From Pseudomonas sp. S04 (GTDB taxonomy: Bacteria > Pseudomonadota > Gammaproteobacteria > Pseudomonadales > Pseudomonadaceae), in NCBI RefSeq assembly GCF_009834545.1, contig NZ_CP019427.1:1137001-1201000 (forward strand): a DNA stretch of 64,000 nucleotides, read 5' to 3'. Under the pieces are notes generated by a model that did not search any database, was not told the DNA's origin, and saw only the letters and a list, made by a program, of their open reading frames with translations. The translations under genes and the position numbers were made by a program. This document shows, one piece after another, positions 9,220 through 18,069 of the stretch; position 1 is the stretch's first letter; each line of letters starts with the position of its first letter.

Positions 9220-10596
9220 ATGTTTGAAAACTTAACCGACCGTCTCTCGCAGACGCTGCGCCATGTCACCGGCAAAGCCAAGCTGACTGAAGACAATATC
9301 AAAGACACCCTGCGTGAAGTGCGCATGGCGTTGCTCGAAGCCGACGTCGCCCTGCCGGTGGTCAAGGACTTCGTCAATTCGGTCAAGGAGCGCGCTGTCG
9401 GCACCGAGGTGTCGCGCAGCCTGACGCCGGGCCAGGCGTTCGTGAAGATCGTCCAGGCCGAACTTGAAAGCCTGATGGGCGAGGCCAACGAAGATCTGAA
9501 CCTGAGTGCCGTGCCGCCAGCCGTGATCCTGATGGCCGGTCTGCAGGGTGCCGGTAAAACCACCACTGCTGGCAAGCTGGCGCGCTTCCTCAAGGAGCGC
9601 AAGAAGAAGTCGGTGATGGTGGTGTCCGCGGACGTCTACCGTCCGGCGGCGATTAAACAGCTGGAAACCCTGGCCAACGACATTGGCGTGACGTTCTTCC
9701 CGTCCGACCTGAGCCAGAAGCCGGTCGATATCGCCGAAGCCGCCATTAAAGAAGCACGCCTGAAATTCATCGACGTAGTCATCGTCGATACCGCCGGTCG
9801 CCTGCACATCGACGAAGAGATGATGGGCGAGATCAAGGCCCTGCATGCCGCGATCAAGCCGGTCGAGACCCTGTTCGTGGTCGACGCCATGACCGGCCAG
9901 GACGCCGCCAACACGGCCAAGGCCTTTGGCGATGCGCTGCCGCTGACCGGGGTGATCCTGACCAAGGTCGACGGTGATGCCCGTGGCGGTGCCGCGTTGT
10001 CGGTTCGCTCCATCACCGGCAAGCCGATCAAGTTCATCGGTATGGGCGAGAAGACTGAAGCCCTGGAGCCGTTCCATCCCGAGCGTATCGCTTCGCGCAT
10101 CCTCGGCATGGGTGACGTGCTCAGTCTGATCGAGCAGGCTGAACAGACCCTCGACAAGGACAAGGCCGACAAGCTGGCGAAAAAGCTGAAGAAGGGCAAA
10201 GGCTTCGACCTCGAAGACTTCCGCGATCAGCTGCAACAGATGAAAAACATGGGCGGCCTCGGCGGCTTGATGGACAAGCTGCCGAACATCGGCGGTGTCA
10301 ACCTGGCGCAAATGGGCAATGCCCAGGGCGCGGCAGAGAAACAGTTCAAGCAGATGGAAGCCATCATCAACTCCATGACCCCGGCCGAGCGCCGCGACCC
10401 TGAGCTGATCAGCGGTTCGCGCAAGCGTCGGATTGCCATGGGTTCCGGCACCCAGGTGCAGGACATCGGCCGCTTGATCAAGCAACACAAGCAGATGCAG
10501 AAGATGATGAAGAAATTCTCCGCCAAAGGCGGTATGGCCAAAATGATGCGCGGCATGGGCGGTATGTTGCCCGGCGGCGGCATGCCAAAAATGTAA
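9220..10596 (+). CDS. ffh: signal recognition particle protein Ffh
   Basis: A 458-residue SRP GTPase that binds 4.5S RNA and delivers nascent membrane proteins to FtsY. The N domain (MFENLTDRLSQTLRHVTG), the G domain with GLQGAGKTTTAGKLA, DTAGRLHIDEEM and TKVDGDARGGAALS, and the Met-rich M domain ending in GGMLPGGGMPKM are all present at family length. AAAGGA precedes the ATG. A TATAAT box at 9118-9123 is a possible -10, though the matching -35 is weak. No 4.5S RNA gene was seen nearby. Confidence 0.98.
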   Translation: MFENLTDRLSQTLRHVTGKAKLTEDNIKDTLREVRMALLEADVALPVVKDFVNSVKERAVGTEVSRSLTPGQAFVKIVQAELESLMGEANEDLNLSAVPPAVILMAGLQGAGKTTTAGKLARFLKERKKKSVMVVSADVYRPAAIKQLETLANDIGVTFFPSDLSQKPVDIAEAAIKEARLKFIDVVIVDTAGRLHIDEEMMGEIKALHAAIKPVETLFVVDAMTGQDAANTAKAFGDALPLTGVILTKVDGDARGGAALSVRSITGKPIKFIGMGEKTEALEPFHPERIASRILGMGDVLSLIEQAEQTLDKDKADKLAKKLKKGKGFDLEDFRDQLQQMKNMGGLGGLMDKLPNIGGVNLAQMGNAQGAAEKQFKQMEAIINSMTPAERRDPELISGSRKRRIAMGSGTQVQDIGRLIKQHKQMQKMMKKFSAKGGMAKMMRGMGGMLPGGGMPKM

Positions 10597-10603
10597 AGAA
10601 TTC

Positions 10604-10697
10604 GCGCCGACAGTCTTGTCGGCGCGGCCCCCACATGGACGTGGGGCCAGCAGTAGCCCGCCTTGGCGGGCGCTGACTCGCCGTTGGAGACAACGGC
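10604..10697 (+). other. cluster of four hairpins between ffh and rpsP
   Basis: Directly after the ffh stop there are four stem-loops in series: GCGCCGAC/GTCGGCGC (10604-10625), a bulged GGCCCCAC/GTGGGGCC stem (10626-10648), GCCCGC/GCGGGC (10656-10671) and GCCGTTG/CAACGGC with a GAGA loop (10680-10697). None is followed by a T run, so they are not classical terminators. They could protect the ffh 3' end or separate it from the ribosomal operon. Confidence 0.6.
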
Positions 10698-10745
10698 TCT
10701 ACCGCAAATCTGGATGGCACGCCGATAGGCGCCAGAAAAAGACAT

Positions 10746-10773
10746 TTGCAAAAGTCCGGATATTCCTTAGAAT
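10746..10773 (+). promoter_or_regulatory. candidate sigma-70 promoter of the rpsP operon
   Basis: TTGCAA at 10746-10751 and TAGAAT at 10768-10773 are separated by 16 bases. They lie about 75 bases before the rpsP ATG and downstream of the hairpin cluster. Predicted by eye only. Confidence 0.5.
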
Positions 10774-10845
10774 ATGCGGCCTTTCGGGCACCTATGCCCG
10801 CTGTGCATTTAGATTTGCAGCACCGACTACAGGAACTATGTTCAC

Positions 10846-11097
10846 ATGCTAACAATCCGTCTTGCCCTTGGCGGCTCCAAAAAGCGCCCGTTCTACCACT
10901 TGACCGTAACCGACAGCCGCAACCCGCGCGACGGTTCGCACAAAGAACAGGTTGGTTTCTTCAACCCTGTTGCTCGTGGTCAAGAAGTCCGTCTGTCCGT
11001 GAACCAAGAGCGCGTAGCCTACTGGCTGAGCGTTGGTGCACAACCTTCTGAGCGCGTTGCTCAGTTGCTGAAGGAATCTGCTAAGGCTGCGGCCTGA
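10846..11097 (+). CDS. rpsP: 30S ribosomal protein S16
   Basis: An 83-residue ribosomal protein with the family's start ([20 protein letters not shown]) and the block [19 protein letters not shown]. It assembles into the small subunit. First gene of the conserved rpsP-rimM-trmD-rplS operon, with only five bases to rimM. AGGAAC precedes the ATG. Confidence 0.98.
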   Translation: MLTIRLALGGSKKRPFYHLTVTDSRNPRDGSHKEQVGFFNPVARGQEVRLSVNQERVAYWLSVGAQPSERVAQLLKESAKAAA

Positions 11098-11102
11098 GCA
11101 AT

Positions 11103-11639
11103 ATGAACGCGACGCCAGCCAATGCTGATGATTTGATCGTTATCGGCAAAATTTATTCTGTTCATGGCGTTCGCGGCGAAGTGAAGGTGTATTCCTTTAC
11201 TGATCCGACTGAAAACCTCTTGCAGTACAAAACCTGGACGCTCAAGCGCGAAGGCAGCGTAAAGCAGGTTGAGCTGGTCAGCGGACGTGGGAACGACAAG
11301 TTCCTGGTCGCAAAGCTCAAGGGTCTTGATGATCGTGAAGAAGCGCGTCTTCTGGCCGGTTACGAGATCTGCGTGCCGCGCAACCTGTTCCCTGAACTGA
11401 CCGACGGCGAGTACTACTGGTACCAGCTCGAAGGTCTGAAGGTCATTGACCAACTCGGGCAATTGCTCGGGAAGATCGATCATCTTCTGGAAACCGGCGC
11501 CAATGATGTAATGGTGGTCAAGCCTTGCGCTGGCAGCCTGGATGATCGCGAGCGCCTGTTGCCCTATACGGAGCAATGTGTGTTGGCAGTCGACCTGGCA
11601 GCAGGCGAGATGAAGGTGGAATGGGATGCGGACTTCTAA
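11103..11639 (+). CDS. rimM: 16S rRNA processing/maturation factor RimM
   Basis: A 178-residue protein. The N-terminal RimM domain has [20 protein letters not shown] and the C-terminal PRC-barrel has [20 protein letters not shown] and [12 protein letters not shown]. It helps assemble the 30S head through S19 and 16S rRNA. Placed between rpsP and trmD in the standard operon order; only two bases separate its stop from the trmD start. Confidence 0.97.
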   Translation: MNATPANADDLIVIGKIYSVHGVRGEVKVYSFTDPTENLLQYKTWTLKREGSVKQVELVSGRGNDKFLVAKLKGLDDREEARLLAGYEICVPRNLFPELTDGEYYWYQLEGLKVIDQLGQLLGKIDHLLETGANDVMVVKPCAGSLDDRERLLPYTEQCVLAVDLAAGEMKVEWDADF

Positions 11640-11641
11640 GC

Positions 11642-12394
11642 GTGGCTAACTTGCGCGTAGAAGTGATCAGTTTGTTTCCCGAGATGTTCTCCGCCATCAG
11701 CGAGTACGGCATCACCAGTCGGGCGGTGAAACAGGGGCTCTTGCAGCTGACCTGTTGGAATCCGCGAGACTACACGACGGATCGACATCACACTGTGGAC
11801 GATCGCCCATTTGGCGGTGGCCCGGGCATGGTGATGAAGATCAAGCCCCTGGAAGATGCTCTGGTTCAGGCCAAGGCAGCAGCCGGGGAGGCGGCGAAGG
11901 TCATTTACCTGTCGCCCCAAGGCCGTCAACTGACTCAGTCGGCGGTACGCGAGTTGGCGAATGAGGAAGCATTAATCCTGATTGCCGGTCGCTATGAAGG
12001 CATTGACGAGCGATTTATTGAAGCTCATGTCGATGAAGAGTGGTCGATTGGTGACTATGTACTGTCTGGCGGCGAGCTGCCGGCGATGGTCCTGATTGAC
12101 GCGGTTACACGACTGCTGCCTGGAGCTTTAGGGCATGCGGACTCCGCCGAGGAAGATTCCTTTACGGATGGTCTGCTGGATTGCCCGCACTACACCCGAC
12201 CGGAGGTGTATGCGGATCAGCGTGTTCCCGACGTGTTGCTAAGTGGCAATCACGCGCATATCCGGCGTTGGCGTTTACAGCAGTCCCTTGGTAGGACCTT
12301 TGAACGACGCGCCGATCTTCTGGAAAGCCGCTCGCTTTCTGGAGAAGAGAAGAAGCTGCTCGAGGAATACATCCGCGAGCGGGACGATAGTTAA
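11642..12394 (+). CDS. trmD: tRNA (guanine-37-N1)-methyltransferase
   Basis: A 250-residue SPOUT methyltransferase that makes m1G37 in tRNAs reading CNN codons, preventing frameshifts. The trefoil-knot SAM site is seen in [17 protein letters not shown] and [20 protein letters not shown]. The start is GTG at 11642 ([16 protein letters not shown]...), which gives the normal N-terminus; the upstream ATG at 11576 would overlap rimM and add 22 alien residues. Confidence 0.97.
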   Translation: MANLRVEVISLFPEMFSAISEYGITSRAVKQGLLQLTCWNPRDYTTDRHHTVDDRPFGGGPGMVMKIKPLEDALVQAKAAAGEAAKVIYLSPQGRQLTQSAVRELANEEALILIAGRYEGIDERFIEAHVDEEWSIGDYVLSGGELPAMVLIDAVTRLLPGALGHADSAEEDSFTDGLLDCPHYTRPEVYADQRVPDVLLSGNHAHIRRWRLQQSLGRTFERRADLLESRSLSGEEKKLLEEYIRERDDS

Positions 12395-12439
12395 CAACGT
12401 ATCGATGGTAGGTCCGATGACTTACCTTAGGAGCACAGC

Positions 12440-12790
12440 ATGACTAACAAAATCATCCTTGCACTCGAAGCAGAGCAGATGACCAAAGAGATCCCTACCT
12501 TTGCCCCGGGCGACACCATTGTCGTTCAGGTGAAAGTGAAGGAAGGCGACCGTTCGCGTCTGCAAGCGTTCGAAGGTGTTGTAATCGCCAAGCGTAACCG
12601 CGGCGTAAACAGTGCTTTCACCGTACGTAAGATCTCCAACGGTGTTGGCGTAGAGCGTACTTTCCAGACCTACAGCCCGCAAATCGACAGCATGGCTGTC
12701 AAGCGTCGCGGTGACGTACGTAAAGCCAAGCTGTACTACCTGCGTGACCTGTCGGGTAAAGCAGCTCGCATCAAGGAAAAACTGGCTTAA
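12440..12790 (+). CDS. rplS: 50S ribosomal protein L19
   Basis: A 116-residue ribosomal protein located at the interface between subunits. It shows the family blocks [40 protein letters not shown] and [20 protein letters not shown]. Last gene of the operon; TTAGGAG lies upstream of the ATG and a strong terminator follows. Confidence 0.98.
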
Positions 12791-12808
12791 GTCCAGCTTC
12801 CGATGCAG

Positions 12809-12836
12809 AAAAAAGCAGCCTACGGGCTGCTTTTTT
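12809..12836 (+). terminator. rho-independent terminator of the rpsP-rplS operon
   Basis: A 12-base stem (AAAAAAGCAGCC pairing with GGCTGCTTTTTT) closed by a TACG tetraloop and ending in a T run. The A-rich left arm means it can also act on the converging antiporter gene. Confidence 0.92.
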
Positions 12837-12863
12837 GTGCCTGGAATTTACCTCTGGCGCTGG

Positions 12864-14672
12864 TCAGGCGCCATTGGCCTCTGGCTGGATCAGCGCCACC
12901 AGGGTCCAGCCGGCGGCGGGTTTGATCACGCTGCCGGGTGTCAGCACATAGACCCAGCCGCTGGGGTCCTGGGCAAACAACAGGGTCGCACGATCGCCGT
13001 GCAGGGCCTGATAGTCCTCCCAGGCAAAACCGTCGGTCAGGTGGGTGGTATAGAGTTCGGCGCCCTGGCTGAGCAGGCTGGCCAGCTTGGTGTAGGTCAG
13101 GACCTGGCTGCCCAGCAGTTGCCCACGGTGCTCGTGGCTGGCGCGGTGCTTGTCGGTGCGCCGGCTTTCCTGGCCGCTGGCCAGGGCGAACATGCGCTGC
13201 TGCCCGAACTCATGGCGAAAGCGCATGGTTGCCAGGGTATTGAGTTCTCCCGAAGGGGAGAGCGCCAGCAGGTGGCCGAGGCCGACCAGGTCCAGGTGCG
13301 CATCCGCGTGCTGCGAGGCCGGGTTGCCGAAGTAGGTGGGCAGCCCCTCCATGCGGGCTGCACGAATGTTTTCCCAGCTCGAGTCGGTCAGCAGCACGCG
13401 GCTTCCCAGTTGCTGCAGGGCCTTGCCCAGCGCCCGAGAAGGGCCATTGGCGCCAACGATGAGAAACCCGCTGGGGGCGGGTTCGGCAACTTTCAGCAGG
13501 CGCGCCAGGGGGCGGGCAGTGGCGCTTTGCAACACCACCGTGCCGATGATCACCGCAAACGTCAGGGGTACCAGCAGCAGCGCACCTTGATGACCGGCCT
13601 CATGCAGGCGGATCGCAAAGATTGCCGACACTGCCGCCGCGACGATGCCCCGTGGCGCGATCCAGGCCAGCAGGGCGCGCTCGCGCCAGTTGAGGGTGGA
13701 GCCCAAGGTCGAGAGCACCACGTTCAGCGGCCGCGCGATGAACTGGATTACCAGTAATAGCAGCAGGACCAGCGGCCCGAGGGCGATCATCGCGTTCAAG
13801 TCCAGTCGGGCCGCCAGCAGAATGAACAGGCCGGAGATCAGCAGCACGCTGAGGTTTTCCTTGAAGTGCAGGATGTGCCGCACATCCACGCCCTTCATGT
13901 TGGCCAGCCACATCCCCATCAGGGTCACCGCCAGCAGTCCGGACTCGTGCATCACCTCGTTGGCGGCGATGAAGATCGCCAGTACGGCGGCCAGCGACGC
14001 CAGGTTGTGCAGGTATTCCGGCAGCCATTGGCGCCGAATCAGGGTGCCGAGGGCCCAGCCACCGCCGATGCCGAACAAGCTGCCGCACAGGATCACCCCA
14101 GCGAATGTCAGCAAGCTGTGCTTGATGCCGTGGCCTTCGGCGCTGGCGATGATGAAGCTATAGACCACCACTGCGAGCAACGCGCCAATTGGGTCAATGA
14201 CGATACCTTCCCAGCGCAGGATGTTGGCGATCGAGGCCTTCGGGCGCACCACCCGCAGCATCGGCACAATGACCGTAGGGCCCGTAACCAGGGTCAGGCT
14301 GCCAAACAGGATCGCCAGCAGCCAGTCGAAACCCAGCAGCCAGTGGGTGGCCACCGCGATCACCACCCAGGTTGCCAAGGCGCCGATGGTCACCAGCCGA
14401 TGCACTACGCTGCCGATCTCGCGCCATTCGGACAGGTGCAAGGTCAGGCTGCCTTCAAACAGGATCAGCGCCACGGCCAGCGACACCAGGGGCATCAGCA
14501 GCGGGCCGAACATTTCCTGTGGGTCGAGCCAGCCCAATACCGGTCCCACCACAATCCCGGTCAACAGCAGAAACAGAATCGCCGGTAGTTTCAGGCGCCA
14601 GGCCAGCCATTGGCAGCCTAACGCCGCTGCACCAATGCCACCGAAGGCCAAAAGAATTTGCTGCTCGTTCAT
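12864..14672 (-). CDS. cation:proton antiporter (CPA1/NhaP-like) with C-terminal Rossmann domain
   Basis: A 602-residue protein. About twelve membrane helices occupy residues 1-395, including the transport signature WEGIVIDPIGALLAVVVY (compare EGxxNDP in NhaP-type antiporters). After a short linker, residues from about 405 form a nucleotide-binding Rossmann fold (FLIVGANGPSRALGKALQQL), suggesting TrkA-N-like regulation of activity. Likely Na+ or K+/H+ exchange at the inner membrane. Convergent with the ribosomal operon and divergent from xerD. Confidence 0.9.
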   Translation of the reverse strand: MNEQQILLAFGGIGAAALGCQWLAWRLKLPAILFLLLTGIVVGPVLGWLDPQEMFGPLLMPLVSLAVALILFEGSLTLHLSEWREIGSVVHRLVTIGALATWVVIAVATHWLLGFDWLLAILFGSLTLVTGPTVIVPMLRVVRPKASIANILRWEGIVIDPIGALLAVVVYSFIIASAEGHGIKHSLLTFAGVILCGSLFGIGGGWALGTLIRRQWLPEYLHNLASLAAVLAIFIAANEVMHESGLLAVTLMGMWLANMKGVDVRHILHFKENLSVLLISGLFILLAARLDLNAMIALGPLVLLLLLVIQFIARPLNVVLSTLGSTLNWRERALLAWIAPRGIVAAAVSAIFAIRLHEAGHQGALLLVPLTFAVIIGTVVLQSATARPLARLLKVAEPAPSGFLIVGANGPSRALGKALQQLGSRVLLTDSSWENIRAARMEGLPTYFGNPASQHADAHLDLVGLGHLLALSPSGELNTLATMRFRHEFGQQRMFALASGQESRRTDKHRASHEHRGQLLGSQVLTYTKLASLLSQGAELYTTHLTDGFAWEDYQALHGDRATLLFAQDPSGWVYVLTPGSVIKPAAGWTLVALIQPEANGA

Positions 14673-14779
14673 TGATGCTCCCTGTTCCTTGAAATAGCTG
14701 GCTATGAAAGACTAGCGGGCATCCTTACCGTTCCCTGTTTTTTTACGCGCAGCGCCCGGCCTGCGTGTCTTGAGTATCC

Positions 14780-15676
14780 ATGCCTGCTATCGAACATCCC
14801 CTGATCGACCAGTTTCTCGACGCCTTGTGGTTGGAAAAAGGCCTCGCGGACAATACACGCGACGCCTACCGCAGTGATCTGGCGCTGTTCAACGGCTGGC
14901 TTGCGGAGCAGGGGCTGGAGTTGCTCAACGCCGGTCGCGAGTTGATCCTCGACCACCTGGCCTGGCGCCTGGAACAGAATTACAAGCCACGCTCCACCGC
15001 ACGATTTCTCTCGGGTGTGCGTGGGTTTTATCGTTATTTGCTGCGCGAAAAGCTGATCAGCGTCGACCCAACGCTGCGGGTCGACATGCCGCAATTGGGT
15101 CGGCCGTTGCCTAAATCCTTGTCGGAAGCTGACGTCGAGGCCTTGCTGGCGGCACCGGATCTCAGTGAGGCGATCGGCCAGCGGGATCGGGCGATGCTCG
15201 AGGTGCTGTACGCCTGCGGTCTGCGGGTCACCGAACTGATCAGCCTGACCCTGGAGCAGGTCAACCTGCGCCAGGGTGTGCTGCGGGTCATGGGCAAGGG
15301 CAGCAAGGAGCGCTTGGTGCCGATGGGGGAGGAAGCGATCGTCTGGATCGAACGCTATATGCGTGATGCCCGTGGCGAGCTATTGGGCGGGCGGCCCAGT
15401 GATGTGCTGTTCCCCAGCCTGCGCGGCGAGCAGATGACCCGCCAGACGTTCTGGCACCGGATCAAGCACCAGGCCAAGGTCGCCGGTATCGGCAAGTCCC
15501 TGTCGCCCCATACGTTGCGCCACGCCTTCGCCACCCATTTGCTCAACCATGGCGCCGACCTGCGGGTGGTGCAGATGTTGCTCGGCCATAGCGACCTGTC
15601 GACCACCCAGATCTACACCCACGTGGCCCGCGCTCGCCTGCAGGACCTGCATGCCAAGCACCATCCAAGAGGTTGA
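14780..15676 (+). CDS. xerD: site-specific tyrosine recombinase XerD
   Basis: A 298-residue recombinase that, with XerC, resolves chromosome dimers at dif. The SAM-like N-terminal domain (residues 1-95) is followed by the catalytic domain with the Arg in YACGLRVTELISL, the HxxR box HTLRHAFATHLL, and the C-terminal GHSDLSTTQIYTHV carrying the nucleophilic Tyr. It precedes dsbC, as is usual in Pseudomonas. Confidence 0.97.
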   Translation: MPAIEHPLIDQFLDALWLEKGLADNTRDAYRSDLALFNGWLAEQGLELLNAGRELILDHLAWRLEQNYKPRSTARFLSGVRGFYRYLLREKLISVDPTLRVDMPQLGRPLPKSLSEADVEALLAAPDLSEAIGQRDRAMLEVLYACGLRVTELISLTLEQVNLRQGVLRVMGKGSKERLVPMGEEAIVWIERYMRDARGELLGGRPSDVLFPSLRGEQMTRQTFWHRIKHQAKVAGIGKSLSPHTLRHAFATHLLNHGADLRVVQMLLGHSDLSTTQIYTHVARARLQDLHAKHHPRG

Positions 15677-15833
15677 ATCGAACTGTTACGGGGTTGCGGT
15701 GCATTCATCAGCCACAGTCGGCCGTAGGGGCCTTATGTGATAGGCTTTGCCGGTTTGCACGATGGACGGTTATGACCCGGTGTTCCGGCACGGGCGTTCT
15801 AGTCGATCCATTTGTCCGCCTTCAGGAGTTCTC

Positions 15834-16565
15834 ATGCGTCTGACCCAGATTTTCACCGCCGCAGCCATTGCGTTGGTCAGCACTTTCGCCGTCGCCGATG
15901 ATGCGGCTGACAAAGCCATCCGCAAGAGCCTGGAAACCCTCCAGCTCGACACGCCGATCGAAACCATCAGCGCCAGTCCGCTGGCCGGTCTTTACGAAGT
16001 CAAGCTCAAGGGCAGCCGCGTGCTGTACGCCAGCGCCGACGGCCAGTACATCGTCCAGGGCTATCTGTTTCAGCTCAAGGACGGCAAGCCGGTCAACCTG
16101 ACCGAGAAAACCGAGCGCCTGGGCGTTGCCAAGCTGGTCAACGGCATCCCGGTCGCTGAGACCGTGGTCTACCCGGCCATTGGCGAAACCAAGACCCACA
16201 TCACCGTATTCACCGACACCACCTGCCCGTATTGCCACAAATTGCACGCCGAAGTGCCGGCCTTGAACAAAATGGGGGTCGAAGTGCGGTATGTTGCTTT
16301 CCCACGCCAGGGCCTCGGCTCGCCGGGTGATGAGCAACTGCAGAACGTGTGGTGCTCCACCGACAAGAAAGCGGCCATGGACAAGATGGTCGATGGTAAG
16401 GAAATCAAGGCCGCCAAGTGCGCCAACCCGGTTTCCAAGCAGTTCGCCCTTGGTCAATCGATCGGGGTGAACGGCACGCCGGCCATCGTTTTGGCTGATG
16501 GTCAGGTGATTCCGGGCTACCAGCCGGCGCCACAAGTCGCCAAACTGGCGTTGGGTGCGAAATAA
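15834..16565 (+). CDS. dsbC: thiol:disulfide interchange protein DsbC
   Basis: A 243-residue periplasmic disulfide isomerase. A signal peptide (MRLTQIFTAAAIALVSTFAVADD), an N-terminal dimerisation domain (TPIETISASPLAGLYEVKL), and a thioredoxin fold with the active site TCPYCHKLH are all present, with the cis-Pro loop GVNGTPAIVL. The start at 15834 follows CAGGAG; upstream in-frame starts would destroy the signal peptide. Confidence 0.96.
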   Translation: MRLTQIFTAAAIALVSTFAVADDAADKAIRKSLETLQLDTPIETISASPLAGLYEVKLKGSRVLYASADGQYIVQGYLFQLKDGKPVNLTEKTERLGVAKLVNGIPVAETVVYPAIGETKTHITVFTDTTCPYCHKLHAEVPALNKMGVEVRYVAFPRQGLGSPGDEQLQNVWCSTDKKAAMDKMVDGKEIKAAKCANPVSKQFALGQSIGVNGTPAIVLADGQVIPGYQPAPQVAKLALGAK

Positions 16566-16597
16566 TCCTGTGTCGTCACGGTAAGCCTTTGACGATC

Positions 16598-16687
16598 ATG
16601 GAGCGACGACAGCGGTCGGCGCTCCATTAATAGAGAGCCACACAGGTTGTGGCTGTTTTTCACGGCCGACCTTGTGTCGGCCGTTTT
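16598..16687 (+). promoter_or_regulatory. three tandem hairpins in the dsbC-hom interval, two terminator-like
   Basis: Hairpin one pairs ATGGAGCG with CGCTCCAT (16598-16627). Hairpin two pairs AGCCACA with TGTGGCT and is followed by GTTTTT (16636-16660). Hairpin three pairs ACGGCCGAC with GTCGGCCGT and is followed by TTTT (16662-16687), ending three bases before the GGGGAG ribosome site of hom. At least one is probably the dsbC terminator; the position of the third suggests a possible attenuator or translation control for hom. Confidence 0.65.
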
Positions 16688-16701
16688 ATGGGGAGTTCAA
16701 A

Positions 16702-18006
16702 GTGAATCCGGTCAAAGTAGGCATCTGTGGGTTAGGTACCGTCGGTGGCGGCACCCTCAACGTACTTCAGCGCAACGCCGAGGAAATTGCTCGGCGTGCC
16801 GGGCGTGGAATCGAAGTGGCACAAATTGCCACGCGCACGCCAAAGCCTCAGTTCCAGACGACCGGCATTACGATTACCAACGATGTCTTCGAAGTGGCCA
16901 CGAACCCTGAGATCGACATCGTCATAGAGCTGATGGGCGGCTATACCGTTGCCCGCGAGCTGGTACTCAAAGCGATCGAAAACGGAAAACATGTAGTCAC
17001 CGCGAACAAGGCGCTGATCGCCGTTCACGGTAACGAGATCTTCGCCAAGGCGCGCGAGAAAGGCGTGATCGTGGCATTTGAAGCGGCGGTAGCCGGTGGC
17101 ATCCCGGTGATCAAGGCGATTCGCGAAGGCCTGTCGGCCAACCGGATCAACTGGGTCGCGGGGATCATCAACGGCACCGGCAACTTCATCCTCACCGAAA
17201 TGCGCGAGAAGGGCCGTACTTTCGACGACGTGCTCGTTGAGGCCCAGGCCCTGGGTTACGCCGAAGCCGATCCGACGTTCGACGTCGAAGGCATCGATGC
17301 GGCGCACAAGCTGACCATCCTGGCGTCCATTGCGTTCGGCATCCCGCTGCAATTCGACAAGGCCTACACCGAGGGCATCACCCAACTGACCACCGCTGAC
17401 GTGAACTACGCCGAAGCCCTGGGCTACCGGATCAAGCACCTGGGTGTGGCTCGCAGCACCTCCCGCGGCATCGAGCTGCGCGTGCACCCGACCCTGATCC
17501 CGGCGGACCGCCTGCTGGCCAACGTCAACGGGGTGATGAACGCAGTGATGGTCAACGGCGATGCTGCCGGTTCGACCCTGTTCTACGGCGCTGGCGCCGG
17601 CATGGAGCCAACCGCTTCGTCGGTGATCGCCGACCTGGTGGATGTGGTTCGCGCCATGACCAGCGACCCGGAGAACCGCGTCCCGCACCTGGCCTTCCAG
17701 CCGGACTCGCTGTCGGCCCACCCGATCCTGCCGATCGAAGCCTGCGAGAGCGCCTACTACCTGCGCATCCAGGCCAAGGACCATCCGGGCGTGCTGGCCC
17801 AGGTGGCGAGCATTCTGTCGGAGCGGGGCATCAACATCGAATCGATCATGCAAAAGGAAGTCGAAGAACACGACGGCCTGGTGCCCATGATCCTGCTGAC
17901 GCACCGTGTGCTGGAACAGCACATGAACGACGCCATCACGGCCCTCGAAGCGTTGCAAGGTGTGGACGGTCCGGTGGTACGGATCCGTGTCGAACATTTG
18001 AATTAA
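16702..18006 (+). CDS. hom: homoserine dehydrogenase
   Basis: A 434-residue monofunctional enzyme that reduces aspartate semialdehyde to homoserine, the branch to threonine and methionine. The NAD(P) site (VGICGLGTVGGGTLNVLQ), the catalytic region (NGTGNFILTEM, EAQALGYAEADPTFDVEGID) and a C-terminal ACT domain (YYLRIQAKDHPGVLAQVASI) for allosteric feedback are present. The start is a GTG at 16702 behind GGGGAG; an earlier ATG-like start would run through the upstream hairpin. thrC follows after 63 bases. Confidence 0.97.
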   Translation: MNPVKVGICGLGTVGGGTLNVLQRNAEEIARRAGRGIEVAQIATRTPKPQFQTTGITITNDVFEVATNPEIDIVIELMGGYTVARELVLKAIENGKHVVTANKALIAVHGNEIFAKAREKGVIVAFEAAVAGGIPVIKAIREGLSANRINWVAGIINGTGNFILTEMREKGRTFDDVLVEAQALGYAEADPTFDVEGIDAAHKLTILASIAFGIPLQFDKAYTEGITQLTTADVNYAEALGYRIKHLGVARSTSRGIELRVHPTLIPADRLLANVNGVMNAVMVNGDAAGSTLFYGAGAGMEPTASSVIADLVDVVRAMTSDPENRVPHLAFQPDSLSAHPILPIEACESAYYLRIQAKDHPGVLAQVASILSERGINIESIMQKEVEEHDGLVPMILLTHRVLEQHMNDAITALEALQGVDGPVVRIRVEHLN

Positions 18007-18069
18007 TTCAGCGGCAAGCGGCGTAGCGTGGTGCTTGCCGCTTGAAGCCCAAACCGAAGGTTTGCCCCT

